DNA of 56,802 bases from positions 1-56,802 of the forward strand of contig JBQMYS010000002.1 in assembly GCA_052173355.1 (NCBI GenBank). The letters run 5' to 3'. Made by a program: the position numbers and the translations under genes. Under the pieces are notes generated by a model. That model ran no database searches. It had not been told where the DNA came from and saw nothing but the letters and a program-made list of their open reading frames with translations. Each line of letters starts with the position of its first letter. The first letter of the stretch is position 1. This document shows, piece after piece, positions 16,347 to 24,968 of this stretch. This DNA is from JABZIP01 sp052173355 (lineage in GTDB: Bacteria > Bacillota > Clostridia > Peptostreptococcales > Anaerovoracaceae).

Positions 16347-18422
16347 ATGAAAGGACTGTTTAATCATATCATTTCCGTATTCGTGTTGATGGTAATCGTT
16401 CTTTTGGTTGTACCGCTCAACCCGTTCATACTTGATATGATGTTTATTATAAACATTACAGTATCGCTAATTATTTTGCTAACTACCATGTATATAAGCG
16501 AAGCTTTGGAATTTTCGATATTTCCGTCATTGTTGCTTATTACAACGCTTTTTCGTCTTTCATTGAACATATCTTCAACCAGGCTGATATTGACAAAACA
16601 AGGCGAAGCGGGGCAGGTAATCAAGACTTTCGGAAGTTTTGTATTGCAAGGTAATGTAGTTGTCGGTGTAATCATATTTTTGATAATAGTTTTAGTGCAG
16701 TTCATCGTAATTACGAAAGGTGCAGAGCGTGTAGCTGAAGTTGCTGCCAGATTTACACTGGATGCCATGCCGGGAAAACAGATGGCGATAGATGCAGACT
16801 TGAGTTCGGGGCTGATAGATGAACAGCAAGCCAAGGCACGTAGAGAAAAGATTCAACGAGAATCCGATTTTTACGGCGCTATGGATGGAGCCACAAAGAT
16901 AGTTAAAGGCGATGCGATTATGTCTATTATCATAACGCTAATAAATTTTATCGCAGGGACTATTATAGGAGTGGTTCAAAGCGGCTTGCCGTTTTCACAG
17001 GTTTTGAGTATATATTCGATTGCGACGATAGGAGACGGATTGGTATCGCAGGTTCCGGCACTTCTTATTTCTACTGCTACGGGTATGATTGTAACCCGTT
17101 CGGTAGCAGAAGGAACGTTGAATCAAGACGTACTTAAGCAGTTTACGGCTCAGCCGAAAGTTTTGATGATTTCAGGTGCGGCGATGCTTTTTATGGTTCT
17201 GATACCGGGATCGCCCAAATTGCAAGTGGTAATATTTTCAACATTTCTGATATTACTTGGATTAAGGCTTAAGGCGAAGGAAGCTATTAGAGAGCAACTT
17301 GAATTTGCTCAAGGCGAGAGCGAATCCGATTTGTATGCAGAAGAAGATTTTGATGAAAATGCTTATTTTAAGGATATAAATAATATATACGCACTTATAA
17401 ATGTCGAGCCTATAGAGATGGAGTTCGGTTACAGTCTTATTCCGCTTGTTGATGAAAGCAGTGGAGGAAATCTGATAAACAGAATAGTTATATTCAGACG
17501 CCAATTCGCACAGGAGATGGGGTTTGTCGTTCCGTCGGTTCGTTTGCGTGACAGCGCATCTTTAAATGCGAACCAGTATGTGATTAAGATAAAAGGCGAA
17601 GAAGTGGCTAGAGGAGAATTGCTTGTTGATTATTATCTGGCATTGCAACCGCCTGAACCTACGGGAGAGATAGACGGAATAGATACAATAGAACCTGCTT
17701 ACGGAATACCGAGCAAGTGGATTACTCCTGACAAGATAGATATGGCGGAAGTTTACGGATATACGGTTATAGATCCGCTTTCTGTAATGCTGACACATCT
17801 GTCGGAAACAATAAAAAGGCATCTTCATGAACTGTTAACTCGCAGTGAAGTGATGCAGATACTTGAAAATACGAAAAAGATTTCACCGGAACTGGTGGAA
17901 GAAGCGGTGCCGGATTTGATTTCTTACGGTACGCTTCAAAAGGTGCTTTACAACTTGTTAAAAGAGGGAATACCTATCAAGGATATGGTTACACTACTTG
18001 AAAGTTTGGTGGATTCGGTTCAAAGCACGCAAGACATAGATGTGATGACAGAAAATGTAAGAATGGCACTGAAACGTACCATTACACGCAGATTCTGTGA
18101 ATCAGGACAGTTAAAGGTAATAACTCTTGATGCTGAAGTGGAAAAGGCAGTGCTTGCAAGCTTGACAAGAAGCGAACATGGCATATATCTTGCGCTTAGC
18201 CCTGATTTGATACAGACCGTTATAACGCAAATAGGAGAATATCTGGAGAAATTCAAGGAACTCAATGTTGCGCCTGTTATACTTACAAGCAATGTGATAC
18301 GAATATATTTTTATAGATTGATAGAACAATTCTATCCGGATATATTTGTGCTTTCATTTAGCGAAATTGCAAATAATGTGCAAATTCAAGCTATTGGAAA
18401 TGTTAACATGGAAACAATTTAG
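16347..18422 (+). CDS. flhA: Flagellar biosynthesis protein FlhA
   Basis: Export-gate component of the flagellar type III secretion apparatus. The 691 residues have about eight membrane helices in the first 310. The cytoplasmic FHIPEP loop carries GAERVAEVAARFTLDAMPGK. The C-terminal nonameric ring domain shows YGIPSKWI and later RLIEQFYP. Length is standard. The next gene begins within a few bases. flhB and flhF, which normally flank it, are absent from the window. Confidence 0.96.
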   Translation: MKGLFNHIISVFVLMVIVLLVVPLNPFILDMMFIINITVSLIILLTTMYISEALEFSIFPSLLLITTLFRLSLNISSTRLILTKQGEAGQVIKTFGSFVLQGNVVVGVIIFLIIVLVQFIVITKGAERVAEVAARFTLDAMPGKQMAIDADLSSGLIDEQQAKARREKIQRESDFYGAMDGATKIVKGDAIMSIIITLINFIAGTIIGVVQSGLPFSQVLSIYSIATIGDGLVSQVPALLISTATGMIVTRSVAEGTLNQDVLKQFTAQPKVLMISGAAMLFMVLIPGSPKLQVVIFSTFLILLGLRLKAKEAIREQLEFAQGESESDLYAEEDFDENAYFKDINNIYALINVEPIEMEFGYSLIPLVDESSGGNLINRIVIFRRQFAQEMGFVVPSVRLRDSASLNANQYVIKIKGEEVARGELLVDYYLALQPPEPTGEIDGIDTIEPAYGIPSKWITPDKIDMAEVYGYTVIDPLSVMLTHLSETIKRHLHELLTRSEVMQILENTKKISPELVEEAVPDLISYGTLQKVLYNLLKEGIPIKDMVTLLESLVDSVQSTQDIDVMTENVRMALKRTITRRFCESGQLKVITLDAEVEKAVLASLTRSEHGIYLALSPDLIQTVITQIGEYLEKFKELNVAPVILTSNVIRIYFYRLIEQFYPDIFVLSFSEIANNVQIQAIGNVNMETI

Positions 18423-18430
18423 GAGTGGAA

Positions 18431-19213
18431 ATGGAATCTAATTTGGCACTTGAGCAACGCACGACAGGGGAATTATTTGAACTTTATAAGGTTAAAAAAG
18501 ATAAACTTATAAAGCAGGAGATAGTGCTTAGGTATTGTGATATGGTTAGGACCATAGCTGTGCAACTGCGAAATGTGTATATAAGCTTTGCGGAGCTTGA
18601 TGACGTGGTGAACGAAGGGATAATCGCGCTTATGCAGTCTGTAGATCGCTTCGATCCTGCTAAAAATGTTAAGTTTGAAACATATGCTTCTTTAAGGATT
18701 CGCGGAACTATAGTGGATCTTGCGCGAAAGCAAGATTGGGTACCTAGGAGCGTGCGTAAGGTTTCTAAAGAAATAGACACCGCCATAGCGGAGTTTTACT
18801 ATGAAAACGCCAGATTTCCAAGCGATGAAGAAGTGGCAAAAAAACTTGGGATGCCACTTGCCAAATATCAAAAAGCGCTTGGAGAAACGGGGCTTTTTAA
18901 TATACTTTCACTTGATGCTTTGGTGGATGGAACCAAGGAAGATGCACCAAATGAGGCGTTGCTGAAAGATGAGAACGAGCTTTGCATGCCGGATGCGGCA
19001 CTTGAAGAAAGAGAAATGCAAAAAATGCTTGCGGATGCAGTCGGTGAACTTAAGGAAAACGAGCAAATGGTAATTTCTCTTTATTATAGAGATGAACTCA
19101 GCATGAAAGAAGTCGCAAAGGTTTTGAATGTCAGCGAAGCACGAGTTTCTCAGATACATTCGGCGGCTATAAAAAAAATGAGGTTAAAACTTACTGAATA
19201 TATGAAAGGATAG
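18431..19213 (+). CDS. fliA: RNA polymerase sigma-28, FliA/SigD/WhiG family
   Basis: Flagellar sigma factor that directs RNA polymerase to late flagellar and chemotaxis promoters. From the ATG at 18431 (five bases after AGGAG) it has 260 residues. Region 2 contains ELDDVVNEGIIALMQSVDRFDP and FETYASLRIRGTIVDLAR. Region 3 follows WVPRSVRK. Region 4 ends with the helix-turn-helix LSMKEVAKVLNVSEARVSQIH. It lies directly behind flhA. No FlgM-like anti-sigma gene is visible nearby. A candidate target promoter lies before fliD. Confidence 0.93.
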   Translation: MESNLALEQRTTGELFELYKVKKDKLIKQEIVLRYCDMVRTIAVQLRNVYISFAELDDVVNEGIIALMQSVDRFDPAKNVKFETYASLRIRGTIVDLARKQDWVPRSVRKVSKEIDTAIAEFYYENARFPSDEEVAKKLGMPLAKYQKALGETGLFNILSLDALVDGTKEDAPNEALLKDENELCMPDAALEEREMQKMLADAVGELKENEQMVISLYYRDELSMKEVAKVLNVSEARVSQIHSAAIKKMRLKLTEYMKG

Positions 19214-19216
19214 GAT

Positions 19217-19978
19217 ATGTTTAAGGGATTTTACAATGCGGCATCAGGAATGTTGTCGCAATCACGAATACTTAATACTGTCAGTAATAACATATCAAAT
19301 GTGTCTACGGCAGGATACAAGACGGATATACTTAGAACGGTAACATTTGACGAGCAACTTATAGCAAGAACCGGAAATTTTGATAAAAGCAAGTATTCCA
19401 ATCTTGAAAAATCAGCATCAATCCGAACTGCGGAAGAACTGTGGACAAAGTACGATGAGGGGATGCTTGAGTTTACGGAAATGCCTCTTGATGCCGCAAT
19501 ACTTGGAAAAGGATTTTACCATATCAAAATGGCGGACGGCAAAGACAGGTATACCAGAAACGGCTCGTTCAATCTTGATGGAGAGGGTTACTTATGTTTG
19601 CAGCATATAGGTAGAGTGATGGACGTTAACAATCAACCGATTAAATTGGATACTGATGATATAAGCATAGATGCTACGGGAGTGATTCGAAGGAATGCCG
19701 ATTCATCGGAGGTAGGTAGGATTAAGTTGGTAGATTTTGATAACTATGCACAAAATTTGCGAAAAGCGGATGAGGGAATGTTCGAAGCGACTGTGCAAAA
19801 TAGTGAGATACCTGCTACGGGTACGATAAGGCACAAGGCGATAGAACGTTCCAATGTAGAGGCATCGGAGGAAATGCTCGCTATGCTTGCAAGTCAAAGA
19901 GCGTTTCAAAGTTGCAGCAATATTGCAAAGGCGTACGATCAAATTATGGCGAAGGCTGTAGATTTGGGTGCATTATAG
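19217..19978 (+). CDS. Flagellar rod/hook-type protein, FlgF/FlhO-like
   Basis: A member of the FlgF/FlgG/FlgE family of axial proteins. The 253 residues begin with the rod motif VSNNISNVSTAGYKTD and end with the paired helix SNVEASEEMLAMLASQRAFQ. The central part contains GKGFYHIKMADG and YTRNGSF, where FlgF/FlgG proteins have GxGFF and YTRxGxF. It is the first of two tandem paralogues, as in the flhO-flhP pair of Bacillus, where both are distal rod proteins. Which corresponds to FlgF and which to FlgG cannot be fixed by eye. Confidence 0.82.
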   Translation: MFKGFYNAASGMLSQSRILNTVSNNISNVSTAGYKTDILRTVTFDEQLIARTGNFDKSKYSNLEKSASIRTAEELWTKYDEGMLEFTEMPLDAAILGKGFYHIKMADGKDRYTRNGSFNLDGEGYLCLQHIGRVMDVNNQPIKLDTDDISIDATGVIRRNADSSEVGRIKLVDFDNYAQNLRKADEGMFEATVQNSEIPATGTIRHKAIERSNVEASEEMLAMLASQRAFQSCSNIAKAYDQIMAKAVDLGAL

Positions 19979-19987
19979 GAGGATTAA

Positions 19988-20719
19988 ATGGATATATCTT
20001 TTTATACGGCGGGGACAGGAGCGAAAGCTCAACAAACAAAATTGGATGTTGTGGCAAATAATCTTGCAAATGTAAATACGGCAGGCTACAAAGCGCAAAG
20101 GGAAAAATTTGCAGATTTGCTTTACAGCAATATTAGAGAACCGCAAACTACGGATACGCAACTTCGCGTAGGTTCGGGAGCAAGGATAGAAACTACGGAC
20201 ATCGATCAAAGATCCGGAGGCTACAATGCAAGCGATAATCCGATAGATTATGCGATAAACGGAAGCGGTTTTTTTGCAGTTCAAAATCCGGTAACAGAGG
20301 AAATTCTTTATACCAGAGATGGAAGTTTTCAGCAATCGCTTCTCAAGGACGGCAAATTTTATCTCGTGACTTCAAAGGGAGATTTTGTACTTGATAAAAG
20401 TTTTCAGAGGGTAGAAATAACGCCAAAGGGTGCAGATGAACCCGAATTTGTAAGTGGCAGACCCGCTGTTTTTGATTTTTCAACTAAAGACGGAATGCTT
20501 AGAAAAGGAGACAATCTTTTTTCACCTGCAGAGAAAAACGGTCCGCCTATTTATAAGCCGGAAGCGAAGATTGTGAATGGATATTTGGAATCTTCAAATG
20601 TTGATACTGGTAATGAATTTTTGAGAATGATAGAGGCTCAAAGGGCATATTCCATGTCACTTAAAATGATACAAACTTCAAATGAGATAGAACAGACTAT
20701 AGAAAGTCTTAGAGGATAA
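19988..20719 (+). CDS. Flagellar distal rod protein, FlgG/FlhP-like
   Basis: Second of the tandem rod paralogues, 243 residues. The N-terminal motif VVANNLANVNTAGYKAQR, the central INGSGFFAVQ and YTRDGSF, and the C-terminal SNVDTGNEFLRMIEAQRAYS are all in family order. It is somewhat shorter than FlgG (about 260). A strong AGGAGG precedes it by a few bases, 10 bp after the first copy. It should form or extend the distal rod. Confidence 0.82.
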   Translation: MDISFYTAGTGAKAQQTKLDVVANNLANVNTAGYKAQREKFADLLYSNIREPQTTDTQLRVGSGARIETTDIDQRSGGYNASDNPIDYAINGSGFFAVQNPVTEEILYTRDGSFQQSLLKDGKFYLVTSKGDFVLDKSFQRVEITPKGADEPEFVSGRPAVFDFSTKDGMLRKGDNLFSPAEKNGPPIYKPEAKIVNGYLESSNVDTGNEFLRMIEAQRAYSMSLKMIQTSNEIEQTIESLRG

Positions 20720-20752
20720 ACAAGCTGAAATTACGCCATAAAGGAGAGTATC

Positions 20753-22225
20753 ATGCAAAACAATGAAAAAATGGTATACGAACCCATAAAATTCAATTTA
20801 ATCCTTTCTAAAGATAAGCTCTCTGCATATGTAAGGGCGGAAAAATATGAAGACATTCCTGAAGATGAGCGGGAGTTTGATACAAAGGTAATTTACGATT
20901 TAGCTAAGGATTACGGTGTCAAGTATGGTATAGATGACGAAGCGGTTAAGGAATTTGCTCGCGGTAAGCGGTTGTATCAAGATTTGGAACTTGCGCATGG
21001 AAAAGCACCTGTTGACGGAATTGACGGGAAAGTACGATATTTATTTGACGTAAATGTTACGAATGCACCAAAAGAAAATGAAGATGGCACTGTTGATTAC
21101 AAGGAATTGGGGCTTATACAAAACGTTACTGAAAATGAACTGCTTTGTAAAATAACTTTGCCTACAATGGGAACAAAGGGCATAAATGTACTTGGTGAGG
21201 ATGTTTTGCCAAAAGATGGCAAGCCGGTTGAATTAAATTTGGGTCAGGGAGTTGAACTTTCAAAAGACGGTCTTGAAGTACGTGCTACGATGGACGGTAG
21301 GGTTGTTTCCAATCGAGGTACGATTGAAGTCAGCAATGTCTATGCGGTAAAAGGAGATGTAGGGCCGGAAACGGGGAATATACGTTTTAACGGTTCAGTA
21401 ACGGTTCAAGGCAATGTAATGTCGGATTATTCAATATTCGCAAAGGGAGATATAGTGGTCAACGGTTATGTTGAAGCCTCTATGCTGAATGCAAGCGGAA
21501 ATATCATAATTGCGAATGGTGTAAACGGTATGAAGAAAGGACTTATCAAGGCTGACGGAAGCATTACAACCAAGTTTGCGGAGATGGCAAGATTGATAGC
21601 AGGTACCGATATATTTTGCGATTATTCTATCAATTCGGATTTTAGAGCAAATAGGGATATAGTGGCAAGCGGTAAAAAAGGATCTTTGCTTGGTGGCAGT
21701 TATCTTGCGGGGAATGCCATAGAGGCGAAGATGATAGGAAGCGAAATCAATGTTTCCATGGATCTTCAGATAGTACCTGATTGGATGCATGAAATCGGGT
21801 TTACATTGCATCCGGAGGAGCGAATTGTGAATTACAAAAAAGCAGGCCAAGAATTTGCACAAGATTTGGCAGATTGCGAAAAAGGGGCTATAAAGATGGA
21901 GAAAAATTTGCTTCAAATTTCACAAAGACTGCAAAAAGATGTGAGCAAAGAAGAAATGCGCGAATTGAAGCAAAAAGTTTTGACTTACAACCAAGAAAGA
22001 ACCAGACTCAAAGAAGCTATCGAAGAAATAAAGGAAAAACAAAAGATGCTCGAGGCGGATTTGCTGTGCATAGGTTGCAAGATAGTTGCAAAAGATATAA
22101 TTCATACAGGTGTGCGCATCGTTATGGGTACGCAGACTTATAGAATAAACGGGCATGAAAAAACCAAAACATATGTACTTGAAGATGGAGAAATTAAAAG
22201 TTATGGCATCACAACAGGTGCTTAA
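20753..22225 (+). CDS. DUF342/FapA protein
   Basis: A 490-residue DUF342 (FapA) protein. The mixed N-terminal domain (1-155) is followed by a glycine-rich beta-helix-like middle: repeated NGSVTVQGNVM, AKGDIVVNGYVEA and ASGNIIIANGV turns between residues 200 and 330. A coiled coil (about 380-440) rich in Lys and Glu comes next. DUF342 genes often sit in clostridial flagellar operons. The related FapA domain has been linked to membrane targeting or polar organisation in other bacteria, but the job here is unknown. It lies between the rod genes and cheC on the same transcript. Confidence 0.8.
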   Translation: MQNNEKMVYEPIKFNLILSKDKLSAYVRAEKYEDIPEDEREFDTKVIYDLAKDYGVKYGIDDEAVKEFARGKRLYQDLELAHGKAPVDGIDGKVRYLFDVNVTNAPKENEDGTVDYKELGLIQNVTENELLCKITLPTMGTKGINVLGEDVLPKDGKPVELNLGQGVELSKDGLEVRATMDGRVVSNRGTIEVSNVYAVKGDVGPETGNIRFNGSVTVQGNVMSDYSIFAKGDIVVNGYVEASMLNASGNIIIANGVNGMKKGLIKADGSITTKFAEMARLIAGTDIFCDYSINSDFRANRDIVASGKKGSLLGGSYLAGNAIEAKMIGSEINVSMDLQIVPDWMHEIGFTLHPEERIVNYKKAGQEFAQDLADCEKGAIKMEKNLLQISQRLQKDVSKEEMRELKQKVLTYNQERTRLKEAIEEIKEKQKMLEADLLCIGCKIVAKDIIHTGVRIVMGTQTYRINGHEKTKTYVLEDGEIKSYGITTGA

Positions 22226-22237
22226 AGGAGGGTAAAA

Positions 22238-22864
22238 ATGGCAATAAGTAATTACGAAGATTTAGATGGATTGCAGATTGATGCTTTGAGGGAGATAGGA
22301 AGTATAGGCGCGGGAAATGCCGCAACATCACTTTCAAATTTTTTAAACAAGCAGGTTAGTATTGATCCACCGAAGGTTAGTGTTATAGGTATGAATGAGG
22401 CGGTTGACACGCTTGGTGGCCCGGAAAAAATTGTAGCGGGATTGCTCATCAGAATTCAGGGAGAGTTTGAGGGCGCTATTCTAAGCATCCAGGACCTTGA
22501 TGTTATAAATATGTTGCTTGAAAGCCTTTACGGAATTCGGGTTGATGATTTTGCGCAAGTCGATGAAATGCAGTTTTCTGCGATTTCGGAAGTTGGAAAT
22601 ATCCTTATGGCATCATATGTAAACGCAATAAGTGATATGGCGGGACTTCATGTGCATATGGAACCGCCGGCAGTTTCTGTAAATATGTTGGGAGGAATGA
22701 TTACCGTACCTATGGCACTTTATTGCTACGAGGCGGACAAGGTAATGCTGATAGAAGGAAGTTACAGGTTTGATGATAAAACACACAGCAACAGTCTGCT
22801 TTTGATACCGAATGTTGATTCATTGAAAACAATTTTGACGAAGTTAGGAGTTTATAATGAGTAG
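22238..22864 (+). CDS. cheC: CheY-P phosphatase CheC, first active site altered
   Basis: CheC dephosphorylates CheY-P and binds CheD in Gram-positive chemotaxis. The 208 residues hold the two half-sites of the CheC/CheX/FliY fold, each normally E-x2-N. Site 2 is intact (SEVGN: E118, N121). Site 1 reads REIGSIGAGNA, with Ser22 where Asn is expected, while E19 is kept. I therefore expect activity mainly from site 2. The gene follows a strong AAAGGAGGG and overlaps cheD by eight bases, so both are made together. Confidence 0.92.
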   Translation: MAISNYEDLDGLQIDALREIGSIGAGNAATSLSNFLNKQVSIDPPKVSVIGMNEAVDTLGGPEKIVAGLLIRIQGEFEGAILSIQDLDVINMLLESLYGIRVDDFAQVDEMQFSAISEVGNILMASYVNAISDMAGLHVHMEPPAVSVNMLGGMITVPMALYCYEADKVMLIEGSYRFDDKTHSNSLLLIPNVDSLKTILTKLGVYNE

Positions 22865-23342
22865 TGTTTTGACGATCGGAATTGCCGAAGTTGGTGTTGT
22901 GTCCGGTCAGGCGGAGGTAATAACCTATGCTCTTGGCTCTTGCATAGGTGTGTGTCTTTATGACAAGGCATTAAAATTAGCAGGTATGGTTCATGTAATG
23001 TTGCCGACATCGCCGCCGGGAGGTCCGGGCAAGCTGGTTGGAAGATATGCTGATACCGGGATTCCCGCTTTGGTTGCTGCAATGGAAAGCAAAGGAAGTA
23101 GCCGTATGCGACTTACTGCAAAGATTGCAGGGGGAGCAAAGATGTTTAATATTCAAGGGGATTCTTCGGTTGGTAATATTGGTGACAGAAATATAACAGA
23201 AGTAAAAAAAGTCCTTGCAGGACTTCGAATTCCAATAGTAGGAGAGGATGTCGGCAAGGACTATGCAAGGACTATGTCATTTGCGGCCGCAGATGGAAAA
23301 GTAACAATTAAAGCTTTTTCAAAAGGTACACAAGTTTGGTAG
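22857..23342 (+). CDS. cheD: Chemoreceptor glutamine deamidase CheD
   Basis: Deamidates glutamines in methyl-accepting chemotaxis proteins and is regulated by binding CheC. The 161 residues show the nucleophile Cys in YALGSCIGVCLYD, the catalytic His in GMVHVMLP and the Thr/Gly motif KIAGGAKMF. Length and motifs match the family. It is the last gene of the flagellar operon. Its stop lies only 14 bp from the stop of the convergent ComFB-domain gene, with no strong terminator between them. Confidence 0.94.
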   Translation: MSSVLTIGIAEVGVVSGQAEVITYALGSCIGVCLYDKALKLAGMVHVMLPTSPPGGPGKLVGRYADTGIPALVAAMESKGSSRMRLTAKIAGGAKMFNIQGDSSVGNIGDRNITEVKKVLAGLRIPIVGEDVGKDYARTMSFAAADGKVTIKAFSKGTQVW

Positions 23343-23356
23343 TGCAATACCGAGGT

Positions 23357-24088
23357 TTAGTCGGACGGCATAGTGTGTCTGGGATTTATTTTGATTTGAA
23401 GGCATGCGCGCGTAATTTCGCGCGATATGTCTGTGCCGTATTGCAATTCAGTTGAAGCAAGTTTTTGGAAAAGTTCCCCTTTTTTAGTGACAGTGTAGAG
23501 CGGCTTTGTGTTGTTAAGCGCAAGCGCGACTACGTCATAAACGCAACGCGAGCACGTGCACATATTCATGCTTTCCATTATGGCAGGAGCTTTGCTGATC
23601 ATTATGTCTTCCGCAACATTGTGTAAAAATTCATCAGGACTTTGCTTTATATCGCAAGACAGATTAAAGTTATCATTGCTCATGTTTGAATCCCCACTTT
23701 CATCGAAATCCTCCAAGATGTAGGGTCTACTTGAAACGTAGCTCATATCTTCTTCGGAGTAAACTTTTGTAACAGAAATATCTTCATCTAATATTATAAA
23801 CGGTTTTGAATCGTGTTTCGGGTTTTTTTGTGCATTGATTTCATTTTCCAGTCCTTGTCGCACGAGGTTTGATAAATCATCGCGCATCTTGGATTCTTCG
23901 ACAACAACTCGTCTTTTGGGAGTTGCATCTAAGTTTAAAGATAACGGTTCTTGACTATGTACTTGCATAATTGGCGATGGAGCTGAAACAGCCTGTGTAG
24001 CGGGCTGTTTTTTTTGTGAATCTTCATCGGGTCTGCCACTGGTAAGCAGATTTAGCACATGGTCGGTTTTGTTACTTTTTTTTGGCAT
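23357..24088 (-). CDS. ComFB-domain protein with long disordered N-terminus
   Basis: The C-terminal 95 residues of this 243-residue protein match the ComFB fold. A helix (NVAEDIMISKAPAIMESMN) leads to the cysteine cluster CTCSRC, then DVVALALNNTKPLYTV and a closing helix with INPRH. The cluster has three Cys, with C-x-C-x2-C spacing, and could bind zinc. The first 140 residues are polar and probably disordered, with scattered Pro/Ser and acidic stretches. ComFB proteins were first named from competence operons, and recent work connects them with cyclic dinucleotide sensing. The gene starts one base after the ParA stop and is surely co-transcribed with it. Confidence 0.75.
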   Translation of the reverse strand: MPKKSNKTDHVLNLLTSGRPDEDSQKKQPATQAVSAPSPIMQVHSQEPLSLNLDATPKRRVVVEESKMRDDLSNLVRQGLENEINAQKNPKHDSKPFIILDEDISVTKVYSEEDMSYVSSRPYILEDFDESGDSNMSNDNFNLSCDIKQSPDEFLHNVAEDIMISKAPAIMESMNMCTCSRCVYDVVALALNNTKPLYTVTKKGELFQKLASTELQYGTDISREITRACLQIKINPRHTMPSD

Positions 24089-24089
24089 A

Positions 24090-24851
24090 TTACAGCCCTC
24101 CGTCTAAAAGCTCTCTTATAAATTTTGCATAATCCAAACAAGCATTGGATTTGGGAGCGAAGTTTAAAAGCCCCATTCCATGAGCAGGGGATTCCGCTAC
24201 GGCTATGCTGTTTCTAATGTGGGTAGAAGCAACTTTTGTATCAAGTTGCTGCGCAATTTTTGCTGTCATATCGGAAACTTCTTTTGATAAAGCCGCGCGT
24301 GTATTGTATTTGGTAAGCAATATGCATGCAAGATGCAGACGAGGATTATAGTATTTTTTGACACTTTCTATGGTTTCTTTTATTTGGGAAATACCGAGAA
24401 GACTAAGAATTTCAGGAATCATAGGTATAATTAGTTCGTCTGCGCAGACGTAAGCATTGACGGTAAGTATATTTAGTGCAGGCGGTGTATCTATCACGAT
24501 GTAATCGTAAAGATCACGAATGCTCTTAATAGTTTCGGAGAGCAGGAATTCTCTACCGGAGTGATTGAATTCAAGTTCGGCTGTGCTCAAAAGTATGTTT
24601 GATGCTATGAAATGTCCGCAATCTATTTGTCTGATTGCGGTGTGCACAGAGACTTGTCCTTTGAACACTTCGTATATTGAATAACCTTCTTCTATATTGA
24701 TGCCAAGACTGAAACCTAAGCTTCCTTGCGGGTCAAGGTCTATTCCAAGTACCTTGTAACCAAGATTGGAAAGACCGCTTATAAGTGCGTTGCAAGTGGT
24801 GGTTTTTGCAACACCACCTTTTTGATTTGTTACAACAACTACTTTCGCCAT
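24090..24851 (-). CDS. ParA/Soj/MinD-type ATPase
   Basis: A 253-residue deviant Walker ATPase. The signature KGGVAKTTTCNAL holds the first Lys typical of ParA/MinD. Walker A' (IDLDPQG) and Walker B (IVIDTPPAL) are present. ParA proteins position DNA or protein clusters by ATP-driven dimerisation. No ParB or parS is visible, and the partner gene codes for a ComFB-domain protein. It lies beside cheC/cheD rather than near an origin. A role in placing a chemoreceptor or flagellar assembly is possible, as is an FlhG-like role; the C-terminus lacks a clear amphipathic membrane helix. Confidence 0.85.
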   Translation of the reverse strand: MAKVVVVTNQKGGVAKTTTCNALISGLSNLGYKVLGIDLDPQGSLGFSLGINIEEGYSIYEVFKGQVSVHTAIRQIDCGHFIASNILLSTAELEFNHSGREFLLSETIKSIRDLYDYIVIDTPPALNILTVNAYVCADELIIPMIPEILSLLGISQIKETIESVKKYYNPRLHLACILLTKYNTRAALSKEVSDMTAKIAQQLDTKVASTHIRNSIAVAESPAHGMGLLNFAPKSNACLDYAKFIRELLDGGL

Positions 24852-24910
24852 AAATAAACCTCTATCTTTTATTTCTAAATTTCAATGAATTTTTAAAGTT
24901 ATACAGATAT

Positions 24911-24919
24911 AGTATATCA
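24911..24919 (-). promoter_or_regulatory. Extended -10 promoter of parA-comFB
   Basis: On the minus strand TG-A-TATACT, about 65 bases upstream of the parA ATG. No convincing -35 is visible. The palindrome GTAAATATTTAC at 24943-24954 lies just upstream and could be an operator or chance. Confidence 0.4.
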
Positions 24920-24968
24920 TAATTCGCTAAAAAAAACTAATGGTAAATATTTACAATTTAAAATTCGA

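Noticed and set aside
20717..20735. Possible sigma-28 promoter before the DUF342 gene (TAAA-N14-GCCATAAA)
   Set aside because: It lacks the central G of GCCGATA and lies within an evident operon.
23333..23356. GGTA-N6-TACC hairpin as a terminator between cheD and the ComFB gene
   Set aside because: Only four base pairs and no T-run.
24943..24954. GTAAATATTTAC palindrome as a terminator for ltaS
   Set aside because: It lies upstream of the ltaS stop in plus coordinates, and so downstream in the minus direction of parA rather than ltaS; all-AT stem, no convincing strength. Kept only as a possible operator note.
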